From the NCBI GenBank assembly GCA_008933635.1, contig WBUQ01000003.1, forward strand, positions 1-64,000: a stretch of DNA of 64,000 nt, written 5' to 3'. Position numbers and translations under genes: made by a program. The notes under the pieces are model-generated. The model was not told the DNA's origin. It worked only from the letters and a program-made list of their open reading frames with translations, and searched no databases. Shown here in pieces: positions 7,669-15,230 of the stretch. This stretch comes from Desulfobulbaceae bacterium (lineage in GTDB: Bacteria; Desulfobacterota; Desulfobulbia; Desulfobulbales; Desulfocapsaceae). Every line of letters begins with the position of its first letter. Within the stretch, counting starts at the first letter, position 1.

Positions 7669-9123
7669 TCAGTCGTCCCACAGTTGCCGCAGTTCCTTTT
7701 TCTTTATCTTCTCCAGCAGGGTGGTCCGCTTCAGGTTGAGAAGGCGGGCGGCTTCCTTCTTGTTGCCTGCCGTCATCCGCATGGCCTGCAGAATCATCTG
7801 GGTTTCAAACTGATCGATAAGGGCGTTGAAATCGATCGGCCCGTCCTGCAGGTCGACGACCGGCGGGCGGGTTGTCGAATCTGTTCGCTCAAGGCCTTGC
7901 CGCGATGCGTCGATTGCCGTCTGTTGATCGGTAACAGCGGCGAGTTCGTGGAATTTTTCCGGCAGATCGGGGAGGTCCAGGCGCCGGCCGCTGTAGAGAA
8001 CCGACATGTGCTGGATGAGATTTTCCAGCTCACGGACATTGCCTTTCCACTCGTAATTCATCAGCGCCGAGAGGGCGAGGGGGGAGAGGCTGAACCTCTC
8101 TCTCCCGCGTTTTTCGGTGAACGTGTCGATGAAGGCTTCGATGAGCAGCGGGATATCCTCCCTTCGATCCTTCAGCGGTGCGATCGTGATCGGGATGACG
8201 CTCAGACGGTAGTAGAGGTCTTCCCTGAACCGCCCCTCCCTGACCATCTGTTCGAGGTCGCAGTGCGTCGCGGCGAGAATCCGGGTATCCACCGGAATCG
8301 CCTTGAACGCACCGACCGGCTCGAACTCCCTCTCCTGGATCACCCGCAGCAGCTTGGCCTGCAGCGACGATTTCATGTCACCGATCTCATCGAGGAAGAG
8401 CGTGCCGCCGTCTGCATACTGGATCCGTCCTGGCTTGTTGGCGGCGGCGCCGGTGAAGGCTCCCTTGGTGTAGCCGAACAGCTCGCTCTCGAGGAGATCG
8501 TCGGGGATAGCCGCGCAGTTGACCGGCACGAAATTTTTCGATTTTCTCCGGCTCTGGGTGTGGATCGCCTTTGCCACCAGTTCCTTGCCGGTTCCTGATT
8601 CGCCGCGGATCAGAATGGTGGAGGAATCGTCGTCGGCTACCTTGGTGATGAGATCGAATAGCCTGCGCATCGAATCGCTTCTGCCGATGATGCCGTGAAA
8701 GGAGTGACGTGGTTCTTCGTCCTGTTCTGTCGGGGCAATGGGCTCGGGGAGGAGGTTGCCTGTGGCCCTCTTCAGCATCAGTGAGATTTCTGCCAGTTCG
8801 AAGGGCTTGTTCAGGAAATAGAAGATATCGAGGTCGATGGCTTTTTTCAGCAGATCCCTGCGACCTGCGGGTATGGCGGGCAGGATGACCATTTCCGGGT
8901 AGCTGCGGCGAAGATTGCCGATGAGTTCAAGCGAGTTTTCCGGTGCCAGGAAAGCGAGGTCGATCAGCAGGATGTCAACCCTCCTCTGCAGGCAGGCGTG
9001 CAGGGCGAGGGCGTCGTGGGCCCTGAGCGGTGCGCAGTCGAAGGTGCGGATGAGGAAGTCGTCAACGAGGGACAAATCCTCTTTGTCGGCGAGGGCAAGG
9101 AGTATTGTCGGTTGTGGTTGCAT
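7669..9123 (-). CDS. Sigma-54-dependent response regulator (FleQ/FlrC-like)
   Basis: 484-residue enhancer-binding activator. It has an N-terminal receiver (residues 5-120; D55 in LLIDLA; Lys loop LNKPF), a AAA+ core with Walker A GESGTGKE, the sigma-54 contact loop GAFTGA, Walker B TLFLDEIGDM, and a C-terminal Fis-type helix-turn-helix (GNKKEAARLLNLKRTTLLEKI). Such proteins open sigma-54 promoters; in polar flagellates they drive flagellar genes, which fits the neighbourhood. The upstream cyclic-nucleotide-binding gene is 47 bases away on the same strand and may share a transcript. The acidic pocket before D55 (ADKED) is unusual, so phosphorylation is plausible but not certain. Confidence 0.88.
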   Translation of the reverse strand: MQPQPTILLALADKEDLSLVDDFLIRTFDCAPLRAHDALALHACLQRRVDILLIDLAFLAPENSLELIGNLRRSYPEMVILPAIPAGRRDLLKKAIDLDIFYFLNKPFELAEISLMLKRATGNLLPEPIAPTEQDEEPRHSFHGIIGRSDSMRRLFDLITKVADDDSSTILIRGESGTGKELVAKAIHTQSRRKSKNFVPVNCAAIPDDLLESELFGYTKGAFTGAAANKPGRIQYADGGTLFLDEIGDMKSSLQAKLLRVIQEREFEPVGAFKAIPVDTRILAATHCDLEQMVREGRFREDLYYRLSVIPITIAPLKDRREDIPLLIEAFIDTFTEKRGRERFSLSPLALSALMNYEWKGNVRELENLIQHMSVLYSGRRLDLPDLPEKFHELAAVTDQQTAIDASRQGLERTDSTTRPPVVDLQDGPIDFNALIDQFETQMILQAMRMTAGNKKEAARLLNLKRTTLLEKIKKKELRQLWDD

Positions 9124-9170
9124 TATGTCTTTCGATAACCGAGCGCGTGAAGACCCGCAATTGCAGGCTG

Positions 9171-9659
9171 CTATTTGTTTTCCCGGAGAAGGTCTGCCAG
9201 CCGGCTTGACGTTCTTCTCATGTTCAGGCTGAGCAGTCTGGCGATTTTCTGGATAACTTTGACACCGAGCTGGGGAGATTTTTCCATAAGCAGATCAAAA
9301 CCTTTCTCAGTGAGCGTAACCAGCGTTGTCGGCTGTTTCGCCTGCACCGATGCCGATCTGGGGGATTTGTCGATCAGCGCCATTTCCCCGATCGGACTGC
9401 CTTTGGTCAGCCTGGCGATGACGACGCTCTCTCCTTTCTCCGTTGTCTTGAAGACCTCGAGCAGCCCGAAAAGGACGAATCCCATAAAGGTGCCGGGATC
9501 TCCCTCTACGAACAGGAATTCACCTTTGTTGAGTTGGACGTAGCTCATGTGTTTTGCCAGAATACAGAGCTCGTCTTCGTCGAAGCTGCTGAATACCGGA
9601 AGATTCAAGAGGAAATTCCTGGTGTTTTCCTCGGTTGCGGTGAGAGACTCAGTTGGCAT
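9171..9659 (-). CDS. Cyclic-nucleotide-binding domain protein
   Basis: 162 residues from the ATG at 9659; a longer frame upstream has no family-like sequence. Residues about 13-130 form a CNB/CAP effector domain. The phosphate-binding cassette GEMALIDKSPRSASVQA keeps the conserved Glu and Arg that bind the cyclic nucleotide, and a helix follows. There is no DNA-binding domain, so this is a stand-alone sensor rather than a Crp regulator. It probably passes cAMP or a related signal to a partner, possibly the sigma-54 activator encoded immediately downstream. That link is inference from gene order. Confidence 0.82.
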   Translation of the reverse strand: MPTESLTATEENTRNFLLNLPVFSSFDEDELCILAKHMSYVQLNKGEFLFVEGDPGTFMGFVLFGLLEVFKTTEKGESVVIARLTKGSPIGEMALIDKSPRSASVQAKQPTTLVTLTEKGFDLLMEKSPQLGVKVIQKIARLLSLNMRRTSSRLADLLRENK

Positions 9660-9890
9660 ATTCGGTGGGTATGGGATGACCGCGCATGGTCCTGAAACGA
9701 TTATTCTGAGAAATCCCTGTGATCCTCTGCGACCAGGAGACCGACCGATACGTGAATGATATCTGTATGATCTGCAGGATACACTATTTAAATATGGTAT
9801 CATATGCAAAGAAGAATTAACAATAGTGTTTTTCCACGTCACCCCTTCCCGTCTCAGGCCTTGACGGCGATCCATTCTTTCCTGAAAGCC

Positions 9891-10406
9891 ATGCGCTGCA
9901 AACAGATGTGGTTCTGCCTCCTCTTCCTTGCCTCCGCTCCTCTTCGCTTGCCAGATGCCGGGGCGGCCGGCAGCGAAGAGGCCGTTGTCGCGCATGTCAT
10001 CGACGGAGATTCGCTGGAACTGAGACAGGGCGGCAGAACTTGCCAGGCCCGCTTATGGGGAATCGACACCCCTGAATATGACCAGGATTTTGCAGAAATG
10101 GCGAAGAACTACACCCGGCGGATGGCTGAGGAGAAGACGATTGCCATTTCCAGGAAATACACCGACCGTTTCGACAGGGTAGTGGTGTTGGCGTGGGTGA
10201 ACGGGATCCTGCTGAACGAGGAACTGGTGAAAAACGGCCTGGCCTGGGTCCATGTCCGCTACTGCCATGAGGAGATCTGCAGATCCTGGCGCCAGCTCGA
10301 ACAGGAGGCTAGAAAGCAACGCATCGGGATCTGGGGGGGCGATCGTCCGGTGCCACCCTGGCAGTGGAAAAGTCGCCAGCGTGGCAAGAAAACCCGGCGG
10401 GACTGA
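9891..10406 (+). CDS. Secreted thermonuclease-family (SNase-like) nuclease
   Basis: 171 residues from the ATG at 9891. A hydrophobic signal peptide (residues 1-22, KQMWFCLLFLASAPLRL) is followed by a staphylococcal-nuclease fold. RLWGIDTPE matches the active-site strand RLxGIDxPE, and DRFDRVVV holds the second catalytic-type Arg region; VNGILLNEELVKNGLAWVH is the usual following helix. The protein should be exported and cleave nucleic acid with calcium. Two Cys near residues 116-121 may pair in the periplasm. The C-terminus is short and basic. No functional link to neighbours is visible. Confidence 0.87.
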   Translation: MRCKQMWFCLLFLASAPLRLPDAGAAGSEEAVVAHVIDGDSLELRQGGRTCQARLWGIDTPEYDQDFAEMAKNYTRRMAEEKTIAISRKYTDRFDRVVVLAWVNGILLNEELVKNGLAWVHVRYCHEEICRSWRQLEQEARKQRIGIWGGDRPVPPWQWKSRQRGKKTRRD

Positions 10407-10526
10407 TGGAAAATATTCCGGGGATGCTGTATTCTCGTCTGAATCTGAGAAATGATCCGTTCCGGGTGAGAGTCCTTGGACAATTTTCTGGTCGTCTCCA
10501 CTTCCAAATCAGAACAAGGTGAAACG

Positions 10527-11924
10527 ATGAGTAGCGCACATTTCGTGTCGGTCATTCTGGCAGGCGCAATTGCATTTGCTTCAGCTCTTCCCGTGCAGGC
10601 GGCAAGTCCTGAGGAGAACAAGGCGCAGCTGCTGAAGACGAAGAGCTGTCCCGGCTGCGATCTCGCCGGCGTGAATCTGAACAGGGCGGAACTGGCGGGG
10701 GCGGATCTCCAGGGAGCAGACCTCTCCGACGCCAAATTGATGCTGGCCAATCTTGCTGGGGCGAATCTGCAGAAAGCGAACCTGAAAGGCGTGAAATTCG
10801 GTGGAGCCGATCTGGCTAACGCCGATCTCAGGGGAGCGGCGATAGATGCCTCGGCTCTGAACGGTGCCTATTACAAGGGAGCGTCCTTCGATGCGACGGT
10901 TGCGGAGGCGCTGAATGTCGAAGTGTCAGATACCGTTCTGGAAAGCGCTGAACCGGCAGTGACCGATGCAGCTGTCACGCAGTCCGTCGAGCAACAGACA
11001 CCCGGAGACCAGCCAGACGTCGCCGAAGCGAAAGAACCGCCGGTCGCGCTTGCGTCACCCCAGGATCCGGCAGAGGTCCCGGTGGTCCAGGAGGCTGCTG
11101 AACCCACCCATCAGGATTTTGCTGCCGGTGAACAGTCCCCGGTCAGCGAATCGGTGCCGGTGGTTTCGGAGGAGGAAGCTGGGGAGACACCGATGCAGCA
11201 GGCCGCAGATGCTGAATTACAGCCCGCTGCTTCTGCAAAGGCCGCAAACGATGACAATCCGGGGCAGGCTGCAGAAAGTGAGATGTCTGCGGGAGATGCC
11301 CCGGCGGTGAAGACAGTTCGGCCGATGGGGGCGATTGTCATCGCCGAACCGGCGCCGGTACAGGAAACAACGGATACGTCGGGGCCGGAGCCGGCTGAGG
11401 AGGCGGCTGCCGAGTCACCGCGGGGGGAAGGCATTGAAGAACCTGCGGCCCAGTCAGAGCCGCCGGCTGAAAACGCAGGAGAGGCAGCCGTCGTCGAACC
11501 GGCTCCCGCTCTGGTGGCCGAGACTGCCCAGGTGGATACCGCCGAAGCAGGGCAACCCGCGGTACCCGCAGATACGGCAAAGACGGAGAGGCTGGCCCGG
11601 CTGATCAAGACCAAGCGCTGCTATGGCTGTGATCTGTCAGGCCTGGATCTTTCGGATATGCGATTGAAGAGGGCTGATCTCGAAGGGGCCGACCTGTCCG
11701 GCTGTAACCTGGAAGGGGCCGTGCTGGATGCAGCCAACCTCAAGGGCGCCATATTGCGGCAGGCCAATCTGAAGAAGGCCAGCATGAAAGGGGCGGATCT
11801 CTACAGGGCGGATCTGACCGCAGCTGATCTGACGGATGCGAAGATGGATAAGGCACTGATCGACGATGCCGTCTTCACCGATGCGATTGGTCTGAGCGAG
11901 GAGATCAGGAGCAAGCTGAAATAG
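10527..11924 (+). CDS. Exported dumbbell-shaped pentapeptide-repeat protein
   Basis: 465 residues from ATG 10527, which has an AAGGTG ribosome binding site. A signal peptide (FVSVILAGAIAFASALPVQA) precedes two pentapeptide-repeat blocks of the A(D/N)LxGA type, one at about residues 45-125 and one at the C-terminus (about 370-455). Each block is introduced by the same cap: KTKSCPGCDLAG in the first and KTKRCYGCDLSG in the second, both with a CxxC pair. Between them is a roughly 220-residue Ala/Pro/Glu-rich, probably disordered linker. The repeats would form two right-handed beta helices. The function is unknown; periplasmic spacing or bridging is a guess. Confidence 0.8.
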   Translation: MSSAHFVSVILAGAIAFASALPVQAASPEENKAQLLKTKSCPGCDLAGVNLNRAELAGADLQGADLSDAKLMLANLAGANLQKANLKGVKFGGADLANADLRGAAIDASALNGAYYKGASFDATVAEALNVEVSDTVLESAEPAVTDAAVTQSVEQQTPGDQPDVAEAKEPPVALASPQDPAEVPVVQEAAEPTHQDFAAGEQSPVSESVPVVSEEEAGETPMQQAADAELQPAASAKAANDDNPGQAAESEMSAGDAPAVKTVRPMGAIVIAEPAPVQETTDTSGPEPAEEAAAESPRGEGIEEPAAQSEPPAENAGEAAVVEPAPALVAETAQVDTAEAGQPAVPADTAKTERLARLIKTKRCYGCDLSGLDLSDMRLKRADLEGADLSGCNLEGAVLDAANLKGAILRQANLKKASMKGADLYRADLTAADLTDAKMDKALIDDAVFTDAIGLSEEIRSKLK

Positions 11925-11998
11925 GGCGAGGATATCCGGGCACGCTGCTTGCGCTGCAACGTCCGACTGGTTCGGAAGAGAGTCCGACCGTCGGCGTT

Positions 11999-12568
11999 TC
12001 AGCGCTTGGCAAGCAGTGCCAGGGCCTTGGCAATTCGTACGTCCTCGTCTTCGTCTGTGTTCGTCAGGCTGGTTTCGACGGCGTCCAGCAGTTCGTCCAG
12101 CCTGGCCACGCGCATTTCTAAATCCTGGATGGTCTGGGATGCCACATTTTCGGTGGTATCCATGGCCTGCTGCAGGTCCTGGGCATTGCGCAGGATAGTC
12201 TTGAGGTTGGCTATCTTGTCGAGTTTGAGAAAGAGCTCATCGAAATTGACCGGTTTTTCCAGATAATCGGCCGCCCCTTTCTTCATCGCCTCTACCGCGG
12301 TATCGACCGACGAATGGGCAGTGATCAGCACGACTTCCGTGTTGCTGTGAAGGGCCTTGGCGATTTCCAGCACCTCGATTCCACCTATGCCTCCAGGCAT
12401 CATCAGATCGGTGAGGACGACGTCGTAGTACTTGCTGTTGAGCAAATCGCTGGCCTCTGTGCCGTCCTTGGCAACCTCGACCGGGTAGTTCGCCTTTTCC
12501 AGTCTCTGCTGGATAAGCCGCCGAATGACCGGATCGTCATCAACCACGAGAATGGAGAGGTTTTTCAT
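11999..12568 (-). CDS. Response regulator with C-terminal coiled coil
   Basis: 189 residues. The N-terminal receiver has acidic residues D10-D12, phosphoacceptor D54 in LTDLMMPGG, Thr in LITAHSS and Lys in EKPVNF. After about residue 125 the chain is helical and charged with a coiled-coil look (IQDLEMRVARLDELLDAVET), and it has no DNA-binding or enzymatic domain. It is the last gene of the cheA-cheW-cheB-cheR run, 11 bases after cheR, so it is probably a chemotaxis output or adaptor. It differs from CheY by the C-terminal extension, which may mediate oligomerisation. Confidence 0.85.
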   Translation of the reverse strand: MKNLSILVVDDDPVIRRLIQQRLEKANYPVEVAKDGTEASDLLNSKYYDVVLTDLMMPGGIGGIEVLEIAKALHSNTEVVLITAHSSVDTAVEAMKKGAADYLEKPVNFDELFLKLDKIANLKTILRNAQDLQQAMDTTENVASQTIQDLEMRVARLDELLDAVETSLTNTDEDEDVRIAKALALLAKR

Positions 12569-12579
12569 CGAATCACCTT

Positions 12580-13419
12580 CTAGTTGTTTTTCTGATAAAA
12601 AATTGCCCTGAGATGTCGTTTCGGCACAAAGCGGGGGCAGACGCCGGAGAGAGATTCGGTGGATCCGATGATCAGAAAACCGTCATCGGCGAGACTGTCG
12701 GCGATCCTGTTGAACAGCTTTTTCCTGTCTTCCAGGGTGAAATAGATGGCGACATTCCGGCAGAAGATGATGTCGAATTTGCCAAGGGAGGTGAAGGGGG
12801 CCATGAGATTCAGTTTCCTGAAGTTGACCATTGCCCTGATTTCGTCCTTGATCTTCCATGAGTCGCCGAAGAGGGAGAAATATCGCTGCAGGTACCGCTG
12901 GTCAAGGCCTCGCTCTATCTCGAACTTATTGTATTTCCCATAACTGGCCTGGGAGATCGCGCTGTCCGATATGTCAGTGCCGAGCAGGGTGATCGCATAG
13001 CGGGAGAGATCCCGCAGCAACTCCTTGATGATGATGGCGATGGAGTAGAGTTCCTGTCCGGTTGATGCGGCGGCGCTCCATATCCTGATATTGGTTTTCA
13101 GGTTCGGGGCCTTAGGCGTTCTGCGATCGATGATCTCCGGCAGCAGCTTGTGCTGGAGCAGTTCGAAGGGGCCCTTATCACGGAAAAACAGGGTTTCATT
13201 GGTGGAGATGGCATCGATGATCTGACGTTCGATGTTCCTGGTCAGATCCCTCTTCGCCTTGTTGTAAAAATCCTGGTAGGATTTGCAGCCCAGTCGTTCG
13301 GCTATCGCCCCCAGGCGCGTCTCGAACAGGTAGGACTTGCTCTGATCCAAATATATCCCTGATATTTCATGAATATATTGTGCGATCAGATTGAGCTCGC
13401 TGGGGGTTATCTTGATCAT
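12580..13419 (-). CDS. cheR: Chemotaxis protein methyltransferase CheR
   Basis: 279 residues, normal for CheR, which methylates glutamates of chemoreceptors using S-adenosylmethionine. Seen motifs are the N-terminal helical domain, the SAM-binding segment IWSAAASTGQELYSIAI, and FDIIFCRNVAIYF followed by the C-terminal GSTESL. The gene lies between cheB and a response regulator on the same strand. There is no VAR1-type pentapeptide tether or TPR extension. Identification is secure. Confidence 0.94.
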   Translation of the reverse strand: MIKITPSELNLIAQYIHEISGIYLDQSKSYLFETRLGAIAERLGCKSYQDFYNKAKRDLTRNIERQIIDAISTNETLFFRDKGPFELLQHKLLPEIIDRRTPKAPNLKTNIRIWSAAASTGQELYSIAIIIKELLRDLSRYAITLLGTDISDSAISQASYGKYNKFEIERGLDQRYLQRYFSLFGDSWKIKDEIRAMVNFRKLNLMAPFTSLGKFDIIFCRNVAIYFTLEDRKKLFNRIADSLADDGFLIIGSTESLSGVCPRFVPKRHLRAIFYQKNN

Positions 13420-13469
13420 GTTGTGCAGATCACCAGGGGTGAAGGAGAAGACAGACGCTGAAGCAGGGT

Positions 13470-14603
13470 CTATCTGACGCTTTTGACAATCTCATCAGCT
13501 ATCTTGTTCAATGGTGCGACAACATGGACATACCCGAGGTCGGTCGGGGCCTTCGGCATGCCGTAGACGACACAGGAGGCCTCATCCTGGGCGATGATAT
13601 GGGCTCCTTTTTCCTTGAGGCTGGCCAGTCCTCTGGTGCCGTCAGAGCCCATCCCGGTCATGATCACCGCAGTTGCCCGGCCGACGTAATAGTCGGCGAC
13701 CGAACGAAAGAGATAATCTGCCGAAGGCTTGCAGGAATTCTCCGGCGGATCGTTGGTCAGTTTGATCAGCCTGTTTTTCCCATCGGCACCAGCCACCAGC
13801 TTCATCTGCTTGCCACCGGGCGCGATATAGACGACATTCGGCTGGATGGGCTCGCCTTCTTGAGCTTCCTTGACCTTCAGGGCGCATTTTTTGTCGAGGC
13901 TTGCAGCCAGGGATTTGGTGAAAACCGGAGGCATATGCTGGACGATGACCACCGGGACACCGAGATCGCCGGGAAGCCTCGGCAGCATCTGCGACAGGGC
14001 GTTAGGGCCGCCTGTTGAGATGCCGATGGTGACGATCTCTGATTTTCCGCGTTTCATCAGGGAGGCCGGGGACAACCGGGGGGGAGCGTCCTTTTTGTCG
14101 GCGAGTCCCCGTGCCAGGCTGGTTGTCCGGACGAGGGGCTGGGATTTCGCGGTGAATCCTTTCCGGCTCAGGAGACTGGGTGCGATCTTCGACCGGGCAA
14201 AGGCCTCCAGCATGGGCTGGAGCTGGCGCTTGATCTCCTGCTTGCCTTCCGCTGTCGATTTGGTCTGGGGTTTGAGGATGAAATCGAAGGCGCCGAGTTC
14301 AAGGGCGCGCATCGTCATTTCGCTGCCATCGGAAGTCAGTGTCGACAGCATGATGGCACCGATGCCGGGGAAGCGCTGCTGGATCTCGGCCAGTACTTCA
14401 ATGCCGTTCATAACCGGCATTTCGATGTCGAGGGTCAGTATATCCGGCTTGAGCGTTTCGATCTTGGCGATCGCAATCTTGCCGTTATGGGCAACGCCGG
14501 CAAGCTCAACTCCAGGAATTTCATCGATAATGTCCGATACGGCCTTACGGTAGACGATAGTGTCATCGACGACCAGAACCCGCAGGTTTTTCTTGCTGAA
14601 CAT
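13470..14603 (-). CDS. cheB: Chemotaxis methylesterase/deamidase CheB
   Basis: 377 residues with a receiver (D13-D14, phosphoacceptor D59 in LTLDIEMPVMNG) and a C-terminal esterase domain. The catalytic triad is visible: S196 in GISTGGP, H223 in VQHMPP and an Asp near 319 in MTGMGSDGTRG. CheB demethylates and deamidates chemoreceptors when phosphorylated by CheA. The linker (about residues 140-190) is basic and somewhat long. The gene is 10 bases after cheW and precedes cheR. Confidence 0.95.
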   Translation of the reverse strand: MFSKKNLRVLVVDDTIVYRKAVSDIIDEIPGVELAGVAHNGKIAIAKIETLKPDILTLDIEMPVMNGIEVLAEIQQRFPGIGAIMLSTLTSDGSEMTMRALELGAFDFILKPQTKSTAEGKQEIKRQLQPMLEAFARSKIAPSLLSRKGFTAKSQPLVRTTSLARGLADKKDAPPRLSPASLMKRGKSEIVTIGISTGGPNALSQMLPRLPGDLGVPVVIVQHMPPVFTKSLAASLDKKCALKVKEAQEGEPIQPNVVYIAPGGKQMKLVAGADGKNRLIKLTNDPPENSCKPSADYLFRSVADYYVGRATAVIMTGMGSDGTRGLASLKEKGAHIIAQDEASCVVYGMPKAPTDLGYVHVVAPLNKIADEIVKSVR

Positions 14604-14613
14604 GGTTTCCTTT

Positions 14614-15069
14614 CTAGTCGTCGAAACTCAGTACCTTGTCGATGTCGAGCAGACCGATGAGGTGGGCGTCGGTTTTGTAGACTCCGGTGAAATACTCTCC
14701 CTGGATGCCGCCCATGTTGGCAGGCGGCCGTTCTTTGCGGTTCATGTCGGCCTCGACGACGTCGCTGATCCTGCGGACCAGCAGACCGACATGGCCTCCG
14801 GAAGAATTGACGATGATGTTGCGCGGGTCCTGGCCGATGTCCGTTTCCCCAAGGCCAAGTTTTTTGCTGAGATCGATGATGGTGACGATCTGGCCCCGGA
14901 GATTGAGGATGCCCATCACGTAATCGGGGGCCTGGGGAACCTTGGTCATCTGGGTTAATTTGTTGATTTCCTGAATTTTGAGGATATCCATGCCGCATAG
15001 CGCATCACCGACGTAAAAGGTTGCCAGTTCGATGATGTTGGTATCGGCTGTCCGTGTCGATTCTTTCAT
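14614..15069 (-). CDS. cheW: Chemotaxis coupling protein CheW
   Basis: 151-residue CheW coupling protein linking chemoreceptors to CheA. Recognised from the SH3-like fold segments ATFYVGDALCGMDILKIQEI and APDYVMGILNLRGQIVTIIDL, the latter being the classic CheW signature. It lies 161 bases downstream of cheA and directly ahead of cheB. The gap after cheA shows no clear terminator, so one operon is likely. Confidence 0.93.
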   Translation of the reverse strand: MKESTRTADTNIIELATFYVGDALCGMDILKIQEINKLTQMTKVPQAPDYVMGILNLRGQIVTIIDLSKKLGLGETDIGQDPRNIIVNSSGGHVGLLVRRISDVVEADMNRKERPPANMGGIQGEYFTGVYKTDAHLIGLLDIDKVLSFDD

Positions 15070-15230
15070 GGTGAACCTGTTCGGGGAAAGCGCGTTATCG
15101 GTTGATACCGGAGCCTGCCGGGTCCGGCATCAAGGTTGTCACCGAGCAGCGGCCGCAAGCGGCAGGGGTTCGGTTGCATATGACGGAGAACCTTTCATGC
15201 ATCAGCAAGCAGGTGATGGAAGCAGGTCGG

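Noticed and set aside
11957-11999. Inverted repeat between the pentapeptide gene and the response regulator
   Set aside because: Stem has a bulge, the loop is long and there is no T tract on either strand, so it is not a convincing terminator.
15093-15104. CCGATAA-like sequence upstream of cheW as a sigma-28 promoter
   Set aside because: The -10 has a mismatch at the first base and nothing resembling a -35 lies 11 bases upstream.
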